Source: Morganella morganii (GTDB lineage Bacteria > Pseudomonadota > Gammaproteobacteria > Enterobacterales > Enterobacteriaceae). From it: a stretch of 64,000 nt of DNA. The stretch is taken from NCBI RefSeq assembly GCF_019402645.1, contig NZ_VKKS01000001.1:433450-497449 (forward strand), given 5' to 3'. Shown here piece after piece: positions 36,751 through 46,605 of the stretch (position 1 is its first letter; each line of letters begins with the position of its first letter). Below the pieces are notes generated by a model. It was not told the DNA's origin, did not search any database, and saw only the letters and a program-made list of their open reading frames with translations. The position numbers were made by a program, and so were the translations under genes.

Positions 36751-37890
36751 TCAGCGGACCGGCTGCCCGCGGATCCAGGTTTGTGTTACCCGCCAGTCAC
36801 TATCCAGTTCATTGAAATGTGCCCGTTTTCCCGGGGAAATACTGCCGTGTGTTGCGGTGATCCCCAGCAGTTGTGCCGGTTGCAGGGAAGCCATGCGGAT
36901 AGCGGTTTCCGGCAGCGTACCGGTATCCGTAATCATCCGGCTGACCGCGTCATCCAGTGCTAGGGTACTGCCCGCCAGGCCGCCTGAGGCCGTCCGGACA
37001 ATACCCGCTTTCATGGTGACATCATGGCCGCAGATATCATAAATGCCGTCCGGTTGTCCGGCCGCCCGCATGGCATCGGTGATCAGCACCGTGCGGTGTG
37101 CGGCGCACTGACAGACAATCCGCATCACTGCCGGGTGCACATGATGCCCGTCAGCGATAAGTTCCAGCCAGGCGCGCGGGTCGGATAATCCTGCGCCCGC
37201 CATACCCGGTTCGCGGTGATGCAGGCCGGTCATGCCGTTGAAACAGTGAACCAGCCCGTCAGCTCCCGCATCAAGTGCCGCCAGTGTCTGCTCATAGGTG
37301 GCGGCACTGTGGCCGAGCATCACATTCAGCCCGCATTGTTTCAGGTGACGGATGGCATTCAGCGCATCCGGTTTTTCCGGTGCCAGCGCGACCACTTTCA
37401 GTGTGCCTTCCGCATCCGCAATCAGTGTGTCCAGCTCACTGATTTGCAGTTCACGGAACAGCTCCGGAGAGTGCGCGCCTTTGTTCTGCGGCGTGAAATA
37501 AGGGCCTTCCAGATAACTGCCGAGCACTTCCGCCACCGGTCCGGTGGTGGTCTGCTGCTGACAGTAACGGGCGATCCGCGCGAGAGTGCTGCGCAGATCC
37601 GGCAGCGGGGCAGTCACGGTGGTGGCGAGCCAGGCAGCGACCCCCTGTTGTGCCTTGAATGCGGCAATGGTTTGCAGCGCCTGCGGGTTATCATCCATCA
37701 CATCCATACCTTGTCCGCCGTGGACATGGGTATCAATGTAGGCGGGGCAGAGCTGCTCTGCATCAAACTGTGTTTCTTTTGCCGCCAGCGGCGTGATGGC
37801 AGTAATGATACCATCTGACACCATTACTGCCTGATTTTCCCGCCAGCCGTATCCGGTCAGTACACGGCGGGCGCGGATTTGCTGAATCAT
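36751..37890 (-). CDS. agaA: N-acetylgalactosamine-6-phosphate deacetylase AgaA
   Basis: 379 residues, NagA/AgaA amidohydrolase fold. Metal-site motifs are PAYIDTHVHGGQGMDVMD (about 48-66), LEGPYF (about 127-132), GHSAAT (about 193-198), LVHCFNGM (about 213-220) and a late LITDAM (about 269-274). It removes the acetyl group from GalNAc 6-phosphate to give galactosamine 6-phosphate for AgaS. It overlaps agaF by four bases. NagA is a close relative; the aga operon context decides the name. Confidence 0.92.
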   Translation of the reverse strand: MIQQIRARRVLTGYGWRENQAVMVSDGIITAITPLAAKETQFDAEQLCPAYIDTHVHGGQGMDVMDDNPQALQTIAAFKAQQGVAAWLATTVTAPLPDLRSTLARIARYCQQQTTTGPVAEVLGSYLEGPYFTPQNKGAHSPELFRELQISELDTLIADAEGTLKVVALAPEKPDALNAIRHLKQCGLNVMLGHSAATYEQTLAALDAGADGLVHCFNGMTGLHHREPGMAGAGLSDPRAWLELIADGHHVHPAVMRIVCQCAAHRTVLITDAMRAAGQPDGIYDICGHDVTMKAGIVRTASGGLAGSTLALDDAVSRMITDTGTLPETAIRMASLQPAQLLGITATHGSISPGKRAHFNELDSDWRVTQTWIRGQPVR

Positions 37891-38321
37891 ATGCCTTCGT
37901 CCTCTGTTTCACAGCAGCGTTCGCGCTGTAATTCGTCCGTCAGGCTGGTTAATCCGCGGTGGCCGCAGGCCAGCGCTTCGCGGCGGAAATCAGCCGGTGA
38001 AAGAGAATCCCGCTCCAGTGCCATTTCCAGCAGCAGCTGCAGATTGGTGCCGGTGATCACTTCGCGATCTTCCCGTCCCTGTGACAGCGTGGCCGCCACA
38101 CGGAACGGCGTGCCGCCGAGGATATCAGTCAGGAAAATCACACTGTCACAGTGTGACATCAGCGCCAGTGCGGCTTCCAGTTCCTGTGTCAGACGGGCGG
38201 TGGTGGATTCTGCCGGAAAATCAACAGCCGCGAAATCCTCCTGCTCCCCGATAATCTGTAACATGGCTTTTTCCAGCCCGGAGGCAAAGCCCCCGTGACC
38301 ACATAAAATAATTCCCGGCAT
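37887..38321 (-). CDS. agaF: GalNAc PTS enzyme IIA (AgaF)
   Basis: 144 residues of the mannose-family EIIA fold. The phosphorylated histidine is His9 in IILCGHGGFASG, and the LTDILGGTPFRVAAT segment follows (about 64-78). It receives phosphate from HPr and passes it to AgaV. The gene sits between the EIID gene and agaA. Confidence 0.92.
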   Translation of the reverse strand: MPGIILCGHGGFASGLEKAMLQIIGEQEDFAAVDFPAESTTARLTQELEAALALMSHCDSVIFLTDILGGTPFRVAATLSQGREDREVITGTNLQLLLEMALERDSLSPADFRREALACGHRGLTSLTDELQRERCCETEDEGI

Positions 38322-38336
38322 CAGTTGCTCCTCTTA

Positions 38337-39212
38337 TTACAGGAAATGGGCGAATTTGCCGATGATACCCAGTGCCACGGTCAGCACGATCAGACGCAGC
38401 GGGCTCCAGCCACGGCGCACCAGCCAGAACATAGTCAGGGTATAGACCAGCGGCAGGAAGGCGGGCATCAGCTTATCAATCACATCACTCTGTAATTTCA
38501 CCACCGCATCACCGGCGGTAATTTCCAGTGTAGTCGAGAGCCGCACATAGGTCGCCACCAGGGCACCGATCACCGTCATCCCGACAATAGAGGCCGCGTG
38601 GCCGACTTTTTTGGTGTTGGCCTTGATAAGCGGAATGGCGGCAACCCCCATCCTGTAAGCATAGTGCGCCAGGCCGAAACGCAGCCCGAAATGCACGACG
38701 TTAAACATCACCAGGAAGACCACCGCACCGAGAATGGAGCCCTGCAACGCGAGACTCGCACCAATCCCGCCGCAGATAGGCAGCAGGGTCAGCCAGAACA
38801 TGGCATCGCCTATCCCGCCCAGCGGCGCACCAACGGCGATTTTAGTGCTTTGAATACTGTTTACATCCTGTTTGGAACGTTCCATCGCCAGGATGATGCC
38901 GATAACAAAGGTTACCAGGAAAGGGTGGGTATTGAAGAATCCCATATGGCCTTTCATGGATCGCGCCAGATCACGCTGATTAGTATGGATTTTTTTCAGT
39001 GCGGGCAGCAGCCCGTACAGCCAGCCCGCCGCCTGCATCCGCTCATAGTTAAAGGATGCCTGTAACAGCAGGGAGCGCCACGCGACTCTGTTGATATCCT
39101 TGCGGGTCAGTTCCGCGCCGGTGCTCTGGTCTTCATACACATCCTGGTTACAATCCGCTGGCAGTAAGGTTTCCGCTTCTGCGGCAGATGAATGATTTTT
39201 TTCAGATGCCAT
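38337..39212 (-). CDS. agaE: GalNAc PTS enzyme IID (AgaE-type)
   Basis: About 291 residues of the mannose-type EIID family. It has LTRKDINRVAWRSLLLQASFNYERMQAAGWLYGLLPAL at the start (about 35-72), a GHMGFFNTHPFL motif, and four or so C-terminal helices. It forms the membrane channel with the EIIC gene upstream. The ATG at 39212 has a GAGGAA site and overlaps the agaW stop by 11 bases. Some databases would call it AgaD; the place in the V-W-E-F block favours AgaE. Confidence 0.88.
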   Translation of the reverse strand: MASEKNHSSAAEAETLLPADCNQDVYEDQSTGAELTRKDINRVAWRSLLLQASFNYERMQAAGWLYGLLPALKKIHTNQRDLARSMKGHMGFFNTHPFLVTFVIGIILAMERSKQDVNSIQSTKIAVGAPLGGIGDAMFWLTLLPICGGIGASLALQGSILGAVVFLVMFNVVHFGLRFGLAHYAYRMGVAAIPLIKANTKKVGHAASIVGMTVIGALVATYVRLSTTLEITAGDAVVKLQSDVIDKLMPAFLPLVYTLTMFWLVRRGWSPLRLIVLTVALGIIGKFAHFL

Positions 39213-39981
39213 CTTCAAATTCCTCGTGTGACTGTTGTGCCGGTTCGCGTTCTGCCGGTTTGCGGACAAAATCGATCATTGCCATCGCCAGAGCGGCTGC
39301 GGCGATAGCCAGAACCGGCAGCTGAAGCCAGGCGGCGCCGACAAATCCCAGAATGAAATAAGGAATGTAGGCATTTTTCATCATGATTTTCAGCAGAACG
39401 GCAAACCCGATGGCAGGCATAATGCCGCCCGCGACACCCAGCCCGTCAATTAACCGTGCAGGCAGAACATCAATCAGGGTTTTGGCGTGATCCGCTCCGA
39501 AATAGATCGGCAGAAATGCACAGAGAAAATAGAATGTGCCGAGCGCCAGCAGTGCCAGATAGTTGATGCGTTCAATACCCCGGGTATCCGCATTGGCGGC
39601 CATTTTGTCACAGCGGGACATCACACCGGACATCACCGAGAACAGGAAGGTGATCCCCATCTGAACCGCCACGGCAAACGGCACCGCAACGCCGACCGCT
39701 ACTTCCGGTTTGACACCGGTGGAGATAGCAAAGGCGGTGCCGACAATGGTACCGATAATCACGTTCGGCGGCTGGGCACCGGCCAGTGGTGCGAGCCCCA
39801 TCCAGACCAGTTCCAGTGTCCCGCCGGTCAGGATCCCGGTATTGAGATCCCCGAGAATCAGACCGACCACCGGCCCCAGCACCACCGGACGGTGAATGTG
39901 CGTGAGTCCGTTAAACAGATCCAATCCGGCAATAAAGGCTACCAGCCCGAGAGCGATAGCTTGTAACAGACTGATTTCCAT
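39202..39981 (-). CDS. agaW: GalNAc PTS enzyme IIC (AgaW)
   Basis: 259 residues with seven or so hydrophobic helices. The mannose-family EIIC signature GILTGGTLELVWMGLAPLAGAQPPNV is present at about 52-77. It is the substrate-translocating membrane subunit and works with EIID. The ATG at 39981 follows a GAGGA ribosome site. The sequence upstream in the same frame has no support. Confidence 0.92.
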   Translation of the reverse strand: MEISLLQAIALGLVAFIAGLDLFNGLTHIHRPVVLGPVVGLILGDLNTGILTGGTLELVWMGLAPLAGAQPPNVIIGTIVGTAFAISTGVKPEVAVGVAVPFAVAVQMGITFLFSVMSGVMSRCDKMAANADTRGIERINYLALLALGTFYFLCAFLPIYFGADHAKTLIDVLPARLIDGLGVAGGIMPAIGFAVLLKIMMKNAYIPYFILGFVGAAWLQLPVLAIAAAALAMAMIDFVRKPAEREPAQQSHEEFEDGI

Positions 39982-39991
39982 ACATGTATCC

Positions 39992-40465
39992 TCAGAGCAG
40001 TTTGAACAGATCCTGCGCCGGTTCTGTCGGTATGCCCTGGATGTAACAGGCGACACCGGCCTCGTTAAGCCCGCGGAAAGCGGCGATATCCGCATCATCC
40101 ACAGACACTGTTTTGGCAATCTGACGTTTGCCTTCGGTATAGTGAATATTGCCGACGTTGATGCGTTCCACCGGAACGCCGCCTTTCACCAGTGTCAGAA
40201 AATCTGCCGGGGTTTTGCAGACCAGCAGGATTTTCTGCCGGTCGGCGGCTTTATGAATGTTGTCGATCACTTTCTGCAGGGGCCAGAAACGCACAGCAAT
40301 CCCTTCTGTCAGCACCATTTCCATCAGGTTCTGTTGCAGAGGATCTTCCGCGACCTCATCATTGGCGACCAGTACCAGATTGGCACCGGCAAATCCCACC
40401 CACTGGACACCAACCTGTCCGTGGATTAACCGTTCATCAATACGACTTAACACAATATTTGGCAT
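39992..40465 (-). CDS. agaV: GalNAc PTS enzyme IIB (AgaV)
   Basis: 157 residues of the mannose-type EIIB fold. The phosphohistidine is His15 in RIDERLIHGQVGVQW. It takes phosphate from AgaF and transfers it to incoming GalNAc. It lies between kbaZ and agaW, as in E. coli. Confidence 0.93.
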   Translation of the reverse strand: MPNIVLSRIDERLIHGQVGVQWVGFAGANLVLVANDEVAEDPLQQNLMEMVLTEGIAVRFWPLQKVIDNIHKAADRQKILLVCKTPADFLTLVKGGVPVERINVGNIHYTEGKRQIAKTVSVDDADIAAFRGLNEAGVACYIQGIPTEPAQDLFKLL

Positions 40466-40480
40466 GGCTGTTTCTCGCTC

Positions 40481-41755
40481 TTATCGGCAGGCATTGTGAT
40501 AGTGACGCAGCACAGTCTGAATGTGTGCGATGATTAATTCTTCCGGTGCGGCGGAAATGGTTCCGGCACGTACCAGCGGATACTGTAACGGCAGATACTG
40601 ACTGATCAGCGGCAGCGGAATCGTACTTTCAGTCAGATTTTCCAGCAGGCGGCTCACTGCTGCGCTGATGGTGTCATCAGGCCAGTAATAGCGGATACGA
40701 TCAGAGTAACTGTAGCTGCGGGCAAGGCGGCGGGTCTGTTCATCACCGGTATAGTAACTTTGCCAGTAACCCGGTTTTTGCAGCATGACATCTTCCAGCA
40801 CCTGACGCAGCCCGGAACGTACCGCCGGGGCAATCAGTTCATCTTCAATACCGGCAAGGGCATACAGGGCTTCACGCAGGGCAAAAGTCAGGCCGGGACC
40901 GACTTTCAGAATCGCAAAGTGGTCATCAACCAGCTGACTGAGCGCCTGTGGCGTCTGATAGTCAGTGGAATGCGCCTCATACACCAGATGTTCATGATGT
41001 GTGACCATTTCACTCAGTGCGCGGGCTTTTTCCGGCTGATAATCAATGACATTGTTGTGATCAAATTCCACGCCCGGCTGCACAACCAGTCCGGTAATGC
41101 GCGGCCAGATATCAGTGAGCTGATGCCGTGCAAATGCCTGCTGATGCGCGGCTATGGTCGCGGATGCCGCCTGCGGGGTGGTGACCGCCAGTTCGTCCAG
41201 TTCTTCGTGTGCCCCCCCCGGCACCGGCACTTCCGTACCAATCACATAAACCAGATCACGGGTGCCGAAATATTTTTCGCAGGTGTCTTCGGCAATCACT
41301 GCCAGGCGGGCGGCGCGCTGTGCGACAATCTCATCGGTCAGCGGCACCGGATCACCGGCACAGGACATACTGCAATCGAGGTGAATTTTTTTGAATCCGG
41401 CGGCAACATAGGTGCGGATAAGCTCATCGGCTTTTTTCATGGCTTCTTCAGCCGGTTCATTCTGCCAGCGGTTCGGTCCGAGGTGGTCGCCGCCGAGGAT
41501 CAGGTGTTCGCGGGGAAAGTGATGTTCATCCGCCAGTTTCCGCATAAAGTCACGGAAGTCCGCCGGGGTCATGCCGGTATAGCCGCCGAACTGATCCACC
41601 TGGTTGGATGTTGCTTCAACCAGTAACGGCGTCTGTTGTTCACGGGCAAAACATACCGCTGCTTTAAGAACATACGGATGGGCAGAACAGACAGCATAAA
41701 TCCCTGTTTTCTCACCCCGTTTGTGACGGGCAACGATATCAGTTAAAAGTTTCAC
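40481..41755 (-). CDS. kbaZ: Tagatose-bisphosphate aldolase non-catalytic subunit KbaZ
   Basis: 424 residues matching GatZ/KbaZ. Conserved blocks include [16 protein letters not shown] (about 18-33), [31 protein letters not shown] (about 87-98) and [11 protein letters not shown]. It stabilises and fully activates KbaY. It is the first gene of the aga operon and diverges from agaR across a gap rich in AgaR-like boxes. Confidence 0.94.
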   Translation of the reverse strand: MKLLTDIVARHKRGEKTGIYAVCSAHPYVLKAAVCFAREQQTPLLVEATSNQVDQFGGYTGMTPADFRDFMRKLADEHHFPREHLILGGDHLGPNRWQNEPAEEAMKKADELIRTYVAAGFKKIHLDCSMSCAGDPVPLTDEIVAQRAARLAVIAEDTCEKYFGTRDLVYVIGTEVPVPGGAHEELDELAVTTPQAASATIAAHQQAFARHQLTDIWPRITGLVVQPGVEFDHNNVIDYQPEKARALSEMVTHHEHLVYEAHSTDYQTPQALSQLVDDHFAILKVGPGLTFALREALYALAGIEDELIAPAVRSGLRQVLEDVMLQKPGYWQSYYTGDEQTRRLARSYSYSDRIRYYWPDDTISAAVSRLLENLTESTIPLPLISQYLPLQYPLVRAGTISAAPEELIIAHIQTVLRHYHNACR

Positions 41756-41779
41756 TTTCCTCTCCTTACAGCCGGATAT

Positions 41780-41984
41780 GGTTTGTTTTTGTTTCGATGT
41801 CTGAATAACATACTGCTATAGAGAAAAAAGAAAACAAAATGAAAGGTTGTGAAATCCGGATCTTCATCACAAAAGAAATATAATGAAAGAGTTAATTCCT
41901 GAGTCATGTCGTGTTAAGCCTTTTTATGCGCTTGCATTCTGCATAAAGAAAAGCGTTAATATGGAAAACGAAATGAAACGAAAG
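41780..41984. promoter_or_regulatory. AgaR-like operators between kbaZ and agaR
   Basis: Three stretches fit the repeated TTTCRTTTY pattern: 41780-41796 (GGTTTGTTTTTGTTTCG), 41829-41846 (inverted, AGAAAACAAAATGAAAGG) and 41963-41984 (inverted, GAAAACGAAATGAAACG core). The last lies just before agaR and would allow autorepression. Confidence 0.6.
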
Positions 41985-42014
41985 ATTTTTTAAATGTATA
42001 TTAAGGATAAAACC

Positions 42015-42824
42015 ATGAACAGTCCGGATACCGGGACGGATAACCGGGTGATGGGAACGAGCGGGCGGCGTGAGCATATTATCCAGCTTCTGCGCGCCCG
42101 CGGTAGTGTTCAGGTCAATGAGTTGTCGCAGCAGTTCCGTGTTTCCACGGTGACTATCCGCAATGATCTTGCTTTCCTCGAAAAGCAGGGGATCGCGGTG
42201 CGTGCTTACGGCGGCGCTCTGATTTGTGAAGGTGTTGCACCGGTCAGCGAGCCGTCACTGGAAGATAAAAGCACCCGTCACACCACCATCAAACGCAATA
42301 TTGCTGCGGTGGCTGCCGAACTTATCCGGCCGGGACAGCGCGTTATTCTGGACTCCGGTACCACGACCTATGAAATCGCCCGTCAGTTGCGCCATCATCA
42401 GGATACCATTGTGATGACCAACGGTATGAATGTGGCGAATGCCCTGCTGGAAGCACCCGGTGTGGAACTGCTGATGACCGGTGGTCAGCTGCGGCGTCAG
42501 TCTCTGTCTTTTTACGGGGATCAGGCGGAGCAGTCGTTGCAGAATTATCACTTTGATATGCTGTTTCTCGGGGTGGATGCAATTGATCTTGAGCGTGGCA
42601 TCAGTACGCATAATGAAGATGAGGCCCGGCTCAACCGGCGGATGTGTGAGGTGGCCGGACACATTGTGGTGGTTACGGATTCCAGTAAATTTAACAGCTC
42701 CAGCCTGCATAAAATAATCGATACCCAGCGTATTGATACTATTATTACCGATGATGGTATTCCTGAAGCGAGCCTGACCGGGTTGCGCCGGATCGGCACA
42801 GAAGTGATTCTGGTGAAGGGATAA
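42015..42824 (+). CDS. agaR: DeoR-family repressor of the aga genes
   Basis: About 269 residues, nearly the E. coli AgaR length. The DeoR helix-turn-helix ([29 protein letters not shown], about 30-58) is followed by the effector-binding domain with [17 protein letters not shown] and [26 protein letters not shown]. The ATG at 42015 has an AAGGA site; an ATG at 41994 is open but lacks one. It diverges from kbaZ, so it is the local repressor, probably relieved by a GalNAc-pathway phosphosugar. Confidence 0.95.
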   Translation: MNSPDTGTDNRVMGTSGRREHIIQLLRARGSVQVNELSQQFRVSTVTIRNDLAFLEKQGIAVRAYGGALICEGVAPVSEPSLEDKSTRHTTIKRNIAAVAAELIRPGQRVILDSGTTTYEIARQLRHHQDTIVMTNGMNVANALLEAPGVELLMTGGQLRRQSLSFYGDQAEQSLQNYHFDMLFLGVDAIDLERGISTHNEDEARLNRRMCEVAGHIVVVTDSSKFNSSSLHKIIDTQRIDTIITDDGIPEASLTGLRRIGTEVILVKG

Positions 42825-42886
42825 CAAAAAATAGTGTAAAAACAGTGTGGTATCTGTTCACATACTTTCTGTGTTGTTGCGAATGA

Positions 42887-42918
42887 ATACCCGCCACTCA
42901 TCTGTGAGTAACGGGTAT
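42887..42918. other. Hairpin between agaR and ipdC-like genes
   Basis: ATACCCG...CGGGTAT with an inner ACTCA/TGAGT pair gives a long imperfect hairpin. There is no T-run. It may be a weak transcription end for the convergent genes; the other 290 bases between them show nothing else. Confidence 0.4.
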
Positions 42919-43117
42919 CCGGCTACCTTGTTAATCCGCTGACGTCATTTTATTAACCCTGCTTAAAACCCGGTTTGCCGTTTTTGGTTCCCCGTTCTTT
43001 AACTATTGCAGTCATTGCAGCCGGCGTACTTTTGTCCTGCAAATTTAATGAATGATGCCTCGGGCAAAGTGACCGGGTTCAGGCCAAAGGGCAGACGGCA
43101 CCGGGATTACCGGCGAT

Positions 43118-44767
43118 TTAAAACGAATAAAGCGTTGCTGCCGATTCACCGAGTTTTTCCGCCAGATCGGATGCGGCATAACGTTCTGTCACCACTTCAA
43201 TATACGCGGCACGATCGCCGGATTCTGCTTCCCGGATAGCATTATCCAGTTCCGTACTGGTGGTGACGCGGCGGCAATACCAGTTGTCACATCCCAGAGC
43301 CTGCGGCAGTTGCGCATAGCGCCATTGCGGCAGATCGTTGTAAACGGCCTCCGGATCTTTGCACAGCAGACGCTCAATCAGATAGCCGTCATTATTCAGC
43401 ACAAAAATAAGCGGTTTTAAACCAAAACGTCCAAATTGACAGATCTCCTGGGCGGTCAGCTGATGTGAACCTTCTCCGGTGATCAGGATAAGCCGGCGTT
43501 CAGGCGCTGCAACAGCTGCACCAAATGCCGCAGGTGTTGCCCAGCCGATAGAACCCCATAACGTTTGGTTATGGAACTGAGCACCTTCCGGCAGCAGCAC
43601 AAAGCCGAGTCCCATGGAAACTGTGCCGGTTTCGGCGATGATAATATCGTTTTTCCTGAACAATTGTTCAAAACGCGGGTACAGATACTGCGGAGTAATG
43701 TTACCGGAGGCCTCCGTCACCGGTTTACCCAGCCCGGCCGCTGCCGGAATGTAACACTCTCTGTGCGGCAGTTCAGCTATCAGAGCAGGCAGCAGATCAC
43801 GCATACAGACATTCTGGTACACCGCCGCGCCGACCCGGACATGATCCGCCATTATGCAGATCCGTTTTTCCGGTGCGATATCGGCAGTAAAACCGCCGGT
43901 GTTAAAGTCTGTCATTACTGCCCCGATCCCCAGTATACAGTCACTGTTTTCCACTAACTCTCTGACCTGCGGATTCATCAGCTGACCGTTATACATCCCG
44001 GCGTAATGCGGGTCTGATTCACTGATAATGGCCTTATCCATAAACATAGTGGCATACGGCAGACCGGTCTGACGGATAAGTGCCTGTACGTCATCAATCA
44101 GTCCGGAACGTGCCGCCAGCATGCCAGGCAGGATACAGGCGGATGGGCTTTCTGCCAGCTTTGTGCTGATCGCTTTAACAGCTTGTGTCAGCGCCACGTT
44201 ATCACTGACCGGTTGTGCGGATATGGTAAAGTGTTCCGGTATCTGAACCGGCTGTGTGGCGTAATCAAACGGAAAACCGATATAGACCGGACGACGTTCA
44301 CGCAGTGCAGCAGTAATCAGGCGTTCAGTCTCTGCCACACAGTTTTCCGGGGTCATTACGGCATGGGCGCAGGAAAGGCGCTGCCCCAGCTCATAAAACA
44401 GACTGAAATCACCGTTACCTAAGGTGTGGTGCACCAGGCGGCCGCTGTTTTGCACCCCGCTGGCAGGCATACCAACCAGATGAAATACCGGCAGATTTTC
44501 AGCATAAGACCCGGCAATACCGTTGATGGCACTCAGCTCCCCGACCCCGAATGTGGTGGAAAGCGCGGCCATGCCGTTAACCCGCGCATAGCCGTCAGCT
44601 GCATACGCCGCATTCAGTTCGTTACAGCTGCCCATCCATTGCATTGTCCGGCTTTCGCAGACGGCGTCTTCAATCGGGAAAGCGAAATCCCCCGCGACAC
44701 CAAAGACATGGCGGATGCCTAAATCCTGTAAGCGGCTCAGTACATGTTCGGTAACTGTTTTTGTCAT
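43118..44767 (-). CDS. ipdC: ThDP-dependent indolepyruvate/phenylpyruvate decarboxylase-like enzyme
   Basis: 549 residues, the usual length of pyruvate/indolepyruvate decarboxylases. It has the N-terminal HVFGVAGDFAFPIEDAV, catalytic Glu50 in CNELNAAYAADGYARV, the His-His pair (113-114) in GRLVHHTLG, and the ThDP motif GEGSHQLTAQEICQFGRFGLKPLIFVLNNDGY near 428-460. Likely substrates are indolepyruvate, phenylpyruvate or pyruvate; sequence alone does not decide. A LysR gene diverges from it and probably controls it. Confidence 0.85.
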   Translation of the reverse strand: MTKTVTEHVLSRLQDLGIRHVFGVAGDFAFPIEDAVCESRTMQWMGSCNELNAAYAADGYARVNGMAALSTTFGVGELSAINGIAGSYAENLPVFHLVGMPASGVQNSGRLVHHTLGNGDFSLFYELGQRLSCAHAVMTPENCVAETERLITAALRERRPVYIGFPFDYATQPVQIPEHFTISAQPVSDNVALTQAVKAISTKLAESPSACILPGMLAARSGLIDDVQALIRQTGLPYATMFMDKAIISESDPHYAGMYNGQLMNPQVRELVENSDCILGIGAVMTDFNTGGFTADIAPEKRICIMADHVRVGAAVYQNVCMRDLLPALIAELPHRECYIPAAAGLGKPVTEASGNITPQYLYPRFEQLFRKNDIIIAETGTVSMGLGFVLLPEGAQFHNQTLWGSIGWATPAAFGAAVAAPERRLILITGEGSHQLTAQEICQFGRFGLKPLIFVLNNDGYLIERLLCKDPEAVYNDLPQWRYAQLPQALGCDNWYCRRVTTSTELDNAIREAESGDRAAYIEVVTERYAASDLAEKLGESAATLYSF

Positions 44768-44834
44768 GGTGTTCTCCGGTAATACAGTAGCTGATTTATC
44801 AGCCTTAAATGATTAACAATACGAATGGTTTTAA

Positions 44835-44846
44835 CGGTAATTACCG
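44835..44846. promoter_or_regulatory. Palindrome between ipdC-like and lysR genes
   Basis: CGGTAATTACCG is a perfect 12-bp palindrome 59 bases before the lysR ATG and 68 bases before the ipdC-like ATG. It is a plausible LysR-regulator site; a TATACT -10-like box for lysR lies about 15 bases beyond it. Confidence 0.45.
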
Positions 44847-44904
44847 GAAATAGGAAATGGTATATACTCATCGGAGCTATAACAAAAGGTAATAGGTGAC
44901 GGTC

Positions 44905-45804
44905 ATGGATATACGGACATTGCGCTATTTTACGGAAGTGGTGCAGCTTAACGGGTTCAGCCGGGCGGCGGATGCCTTGTTTGTGACACAACCGGCCATC
45001 AGCCGCAGTATTCTCCGGCTGGAGGATGAGCTGGGATTTACATTACTGACCCGCGAACCGGATGGCGTCAGACTGACAGACGAGGGAGCGATTCTGTTTG
45101 ATCACGCGACCCGCATCCTGGCGCAGTTTAACAGTATGAACAAGGCGTTACAGGATAAATCGGGTCCGCTGACCGGCACCCTGAATGTCGGATTACCGCC
45201 GGTTATCGCGTCAACGTATTTTGCCGGTATCATTATGGCGTTCAGCACCCGCCATCCGCAGGCGGAACTGAAAATTCTGGAGCTTGGCACAGAGCAGATG
45301 TCAGAGGCAATGACGGAAGGCAGTGTGGAAACCGCGGCCGTTATGCTGCCGTTTGATGATACCCGTTTTGATTTACAGCGTTTTGCAACCGACCGCCTGA
45401 TGCTGCTGGTGAATAGCCGGCACCCGCTGGCTATCAGAGAACAGGTGAGTTTCCGTGAATTAACGGATGAAAAGTTTGTACTGTTTTCCGGAGATTTCCG
45501 CATCAATGAGCTTATCCGTAACGCCTGTGGTATTTATCATTACAAACCGGTAGTGGCAGGAAGGAGTAACCATCTGGATCTGATTATGGCGATGGTCAGC
45601 GCCGGCGTGGGGGTGACGCTGCTGCCGGAGAGCATGTGGCGCGCTCACCGGACAGACGGGCTTGCCGCCATCAGTGTGGCTGACCCGGTGCTCTCTTATG
45701 ATCTCGCGCTGGCAAATGTGAAAGGGTATCAGAGCCGCAGTTGTCTGGCCTGGAATGCACTGGCGCGGAAAATGCTGGGGATTACCCCCGGCACTGAGTC
45801 ATGA
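44905..45804 (+). CDS. LysR-family transcriptional regulator
   Basis: 299 residues. The N-terminal winged helix (1-65: DIRTLRYFTEVVQLNGFSRAADALFVTQPAISRSI) and the C-terminal substrate-binding domain (about 90-295, TGTLNVGLPPVIA) are intact. The ATG at 44905 has AGGTGA just upstream. By analogy with other LysR pairs, it controls the divergent decarboxylase gene in response to an aromatic or keto-acid ligand; that is inference. Its end overlaps the next gene by six bases on the other strand. Confidence 0.85.
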   Translation: MDIRTLRYFTEVVQLNGFSRAADALFVTQPAISRSILRLEDELGFTLLTREPDGVRLTDEGAILFDHATRILAQFNSMNKALQDKSGPLTGTLNVGLPPVIASTYFAGIIMAFSTRHPQAELKILELGTEQMSEAMTEGSVETAAVMLPFDDTRFDLQRFATDRLMLLVNSRHPLAIREQVSFRELTDEKFVLFSGDFRINELIRNACGIYHYKPVVAGRSNHLDLIMAMVSAGVGVTLLPESMWRAHRTDGLAAISVADPVLSYDLALANVKGYQSRSCLAWNALARKMLGITPGTES

Positions 45805-46401
45805 CTGAAAAAAGAGAATATACAAAATAAAAACAGCAATAATCACCGCGATGATATACAACGGGATATGTTGTTTGCGGGTCAGAATGGTGAGAAATTC
45901 TGAGCGCAGAGACTGCGAGACCGGCTCAGCGGGTTCGCGGGGTTGTCCGGGGATGTGATTCACGGGTTGCTGAACAGGCTCCTGTGACGGCGTTTCCGGC
46001 AGCGGTGTCTGCGCCTGTTGTTTCTGTTCCCGGATACCGGCCTGCTGCCGTTCAAATGCCCGCAGTACCTGTTGTTCCCGCTCTCTCTGCCGCTTCCGCT
46101 GCTGCTGCTGTTCCGCCACTTTCTGAAATTCCCGCAGCCGTTGCTCTTCCTGTTGCTTCAGACGTGTCATTTCCCGGTGCCGTTCTTCCGGCGTTAACGG
46201 GCGTGGTGGTGTTTTCGGGCGGGGCGGTGGCTGTGGTACGGGTTCTGCGGAATAGATATCAGACAGTTCAAGGCGGTATTTTTTCATAAATATCCGCGCT
46301 TTTGAAAAGGCATTCGCCGCCTCATTCTCATTACCGGCATTTTCGGCAAGAGACATCAGCTTTCTGACTTTTTCGATAGCCTTTTCTCTGTCATCCATCA
46401 T
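45799..46401 (-). CDS. DUF2786 protein with coiled coil and C-terminal membrane anchor
   Basis: 200 residues. Residues 1-45 fit DUF2786 (REKAIEKVRKLMSLAENAGNENEAANAFSKARIFMKKY). A Pro-rich stretch and a long Gln/Arg/Glu coiled coil (about 72-130) follow. A single hydrophobic helix near the C-terminus (PLYIIAVIIAVFILYILFF) should tail-anchor it in the inner membrane. No function is assigned to the family. Confidence 0.75.
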   Translation of the reverse strand: MMDDREKAIEKVRKLMSLAENAGNENEAANAFSKARIFMKKYRLELSDIYSAEPVPQPPPRPKTPPRPLTPEERHREMTRLKQQEEQRLREFQKVAEQQQQRKRQREREQQVLRAFERQQAGIREQKQQAQTPLPETPSQEPVQQPVNHIPGQPREPAEPVSQSLRSEFLTILTRKQHIPLYIIAVIIAVFILYILFFQS

Positions 46402-46563
46402 TTCATGTCACGAATTTATCCGGCAGATAAGACTATCATACGGTGAATAATCCTGAGGGGAAGGATGAAAACGGCGTTGCGGGATATTCAGTGGTTCATG
46501 CCGCTTTCCGGACATAGCCTTTTTTAATTGTTTATAAAACAATACAGACAGGGGATGTTGCGG

Positions 46564-46598
46564 ATAAAAAAACGCCGCTTTCATCAGAAAACGGCGTT
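46564..46598 (-). terminator. Terminator of the sugar ABC/xylitol operon
   Basis: On the - strand AACGCCG pairs with CGGCGTT, with a TTTTTTT run following. It lies eight bases after the binding-protein stop. Confidence 0.9.
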
Positions 46599-46605
46599 AA
46601 TGTAT

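Noticed and set aside
40760-41626. A 288-codon + strand open frame inside kbaZ
   Set aside because: It is the antisense shadow of kbaZ, which has clear family motifs on the other strand.
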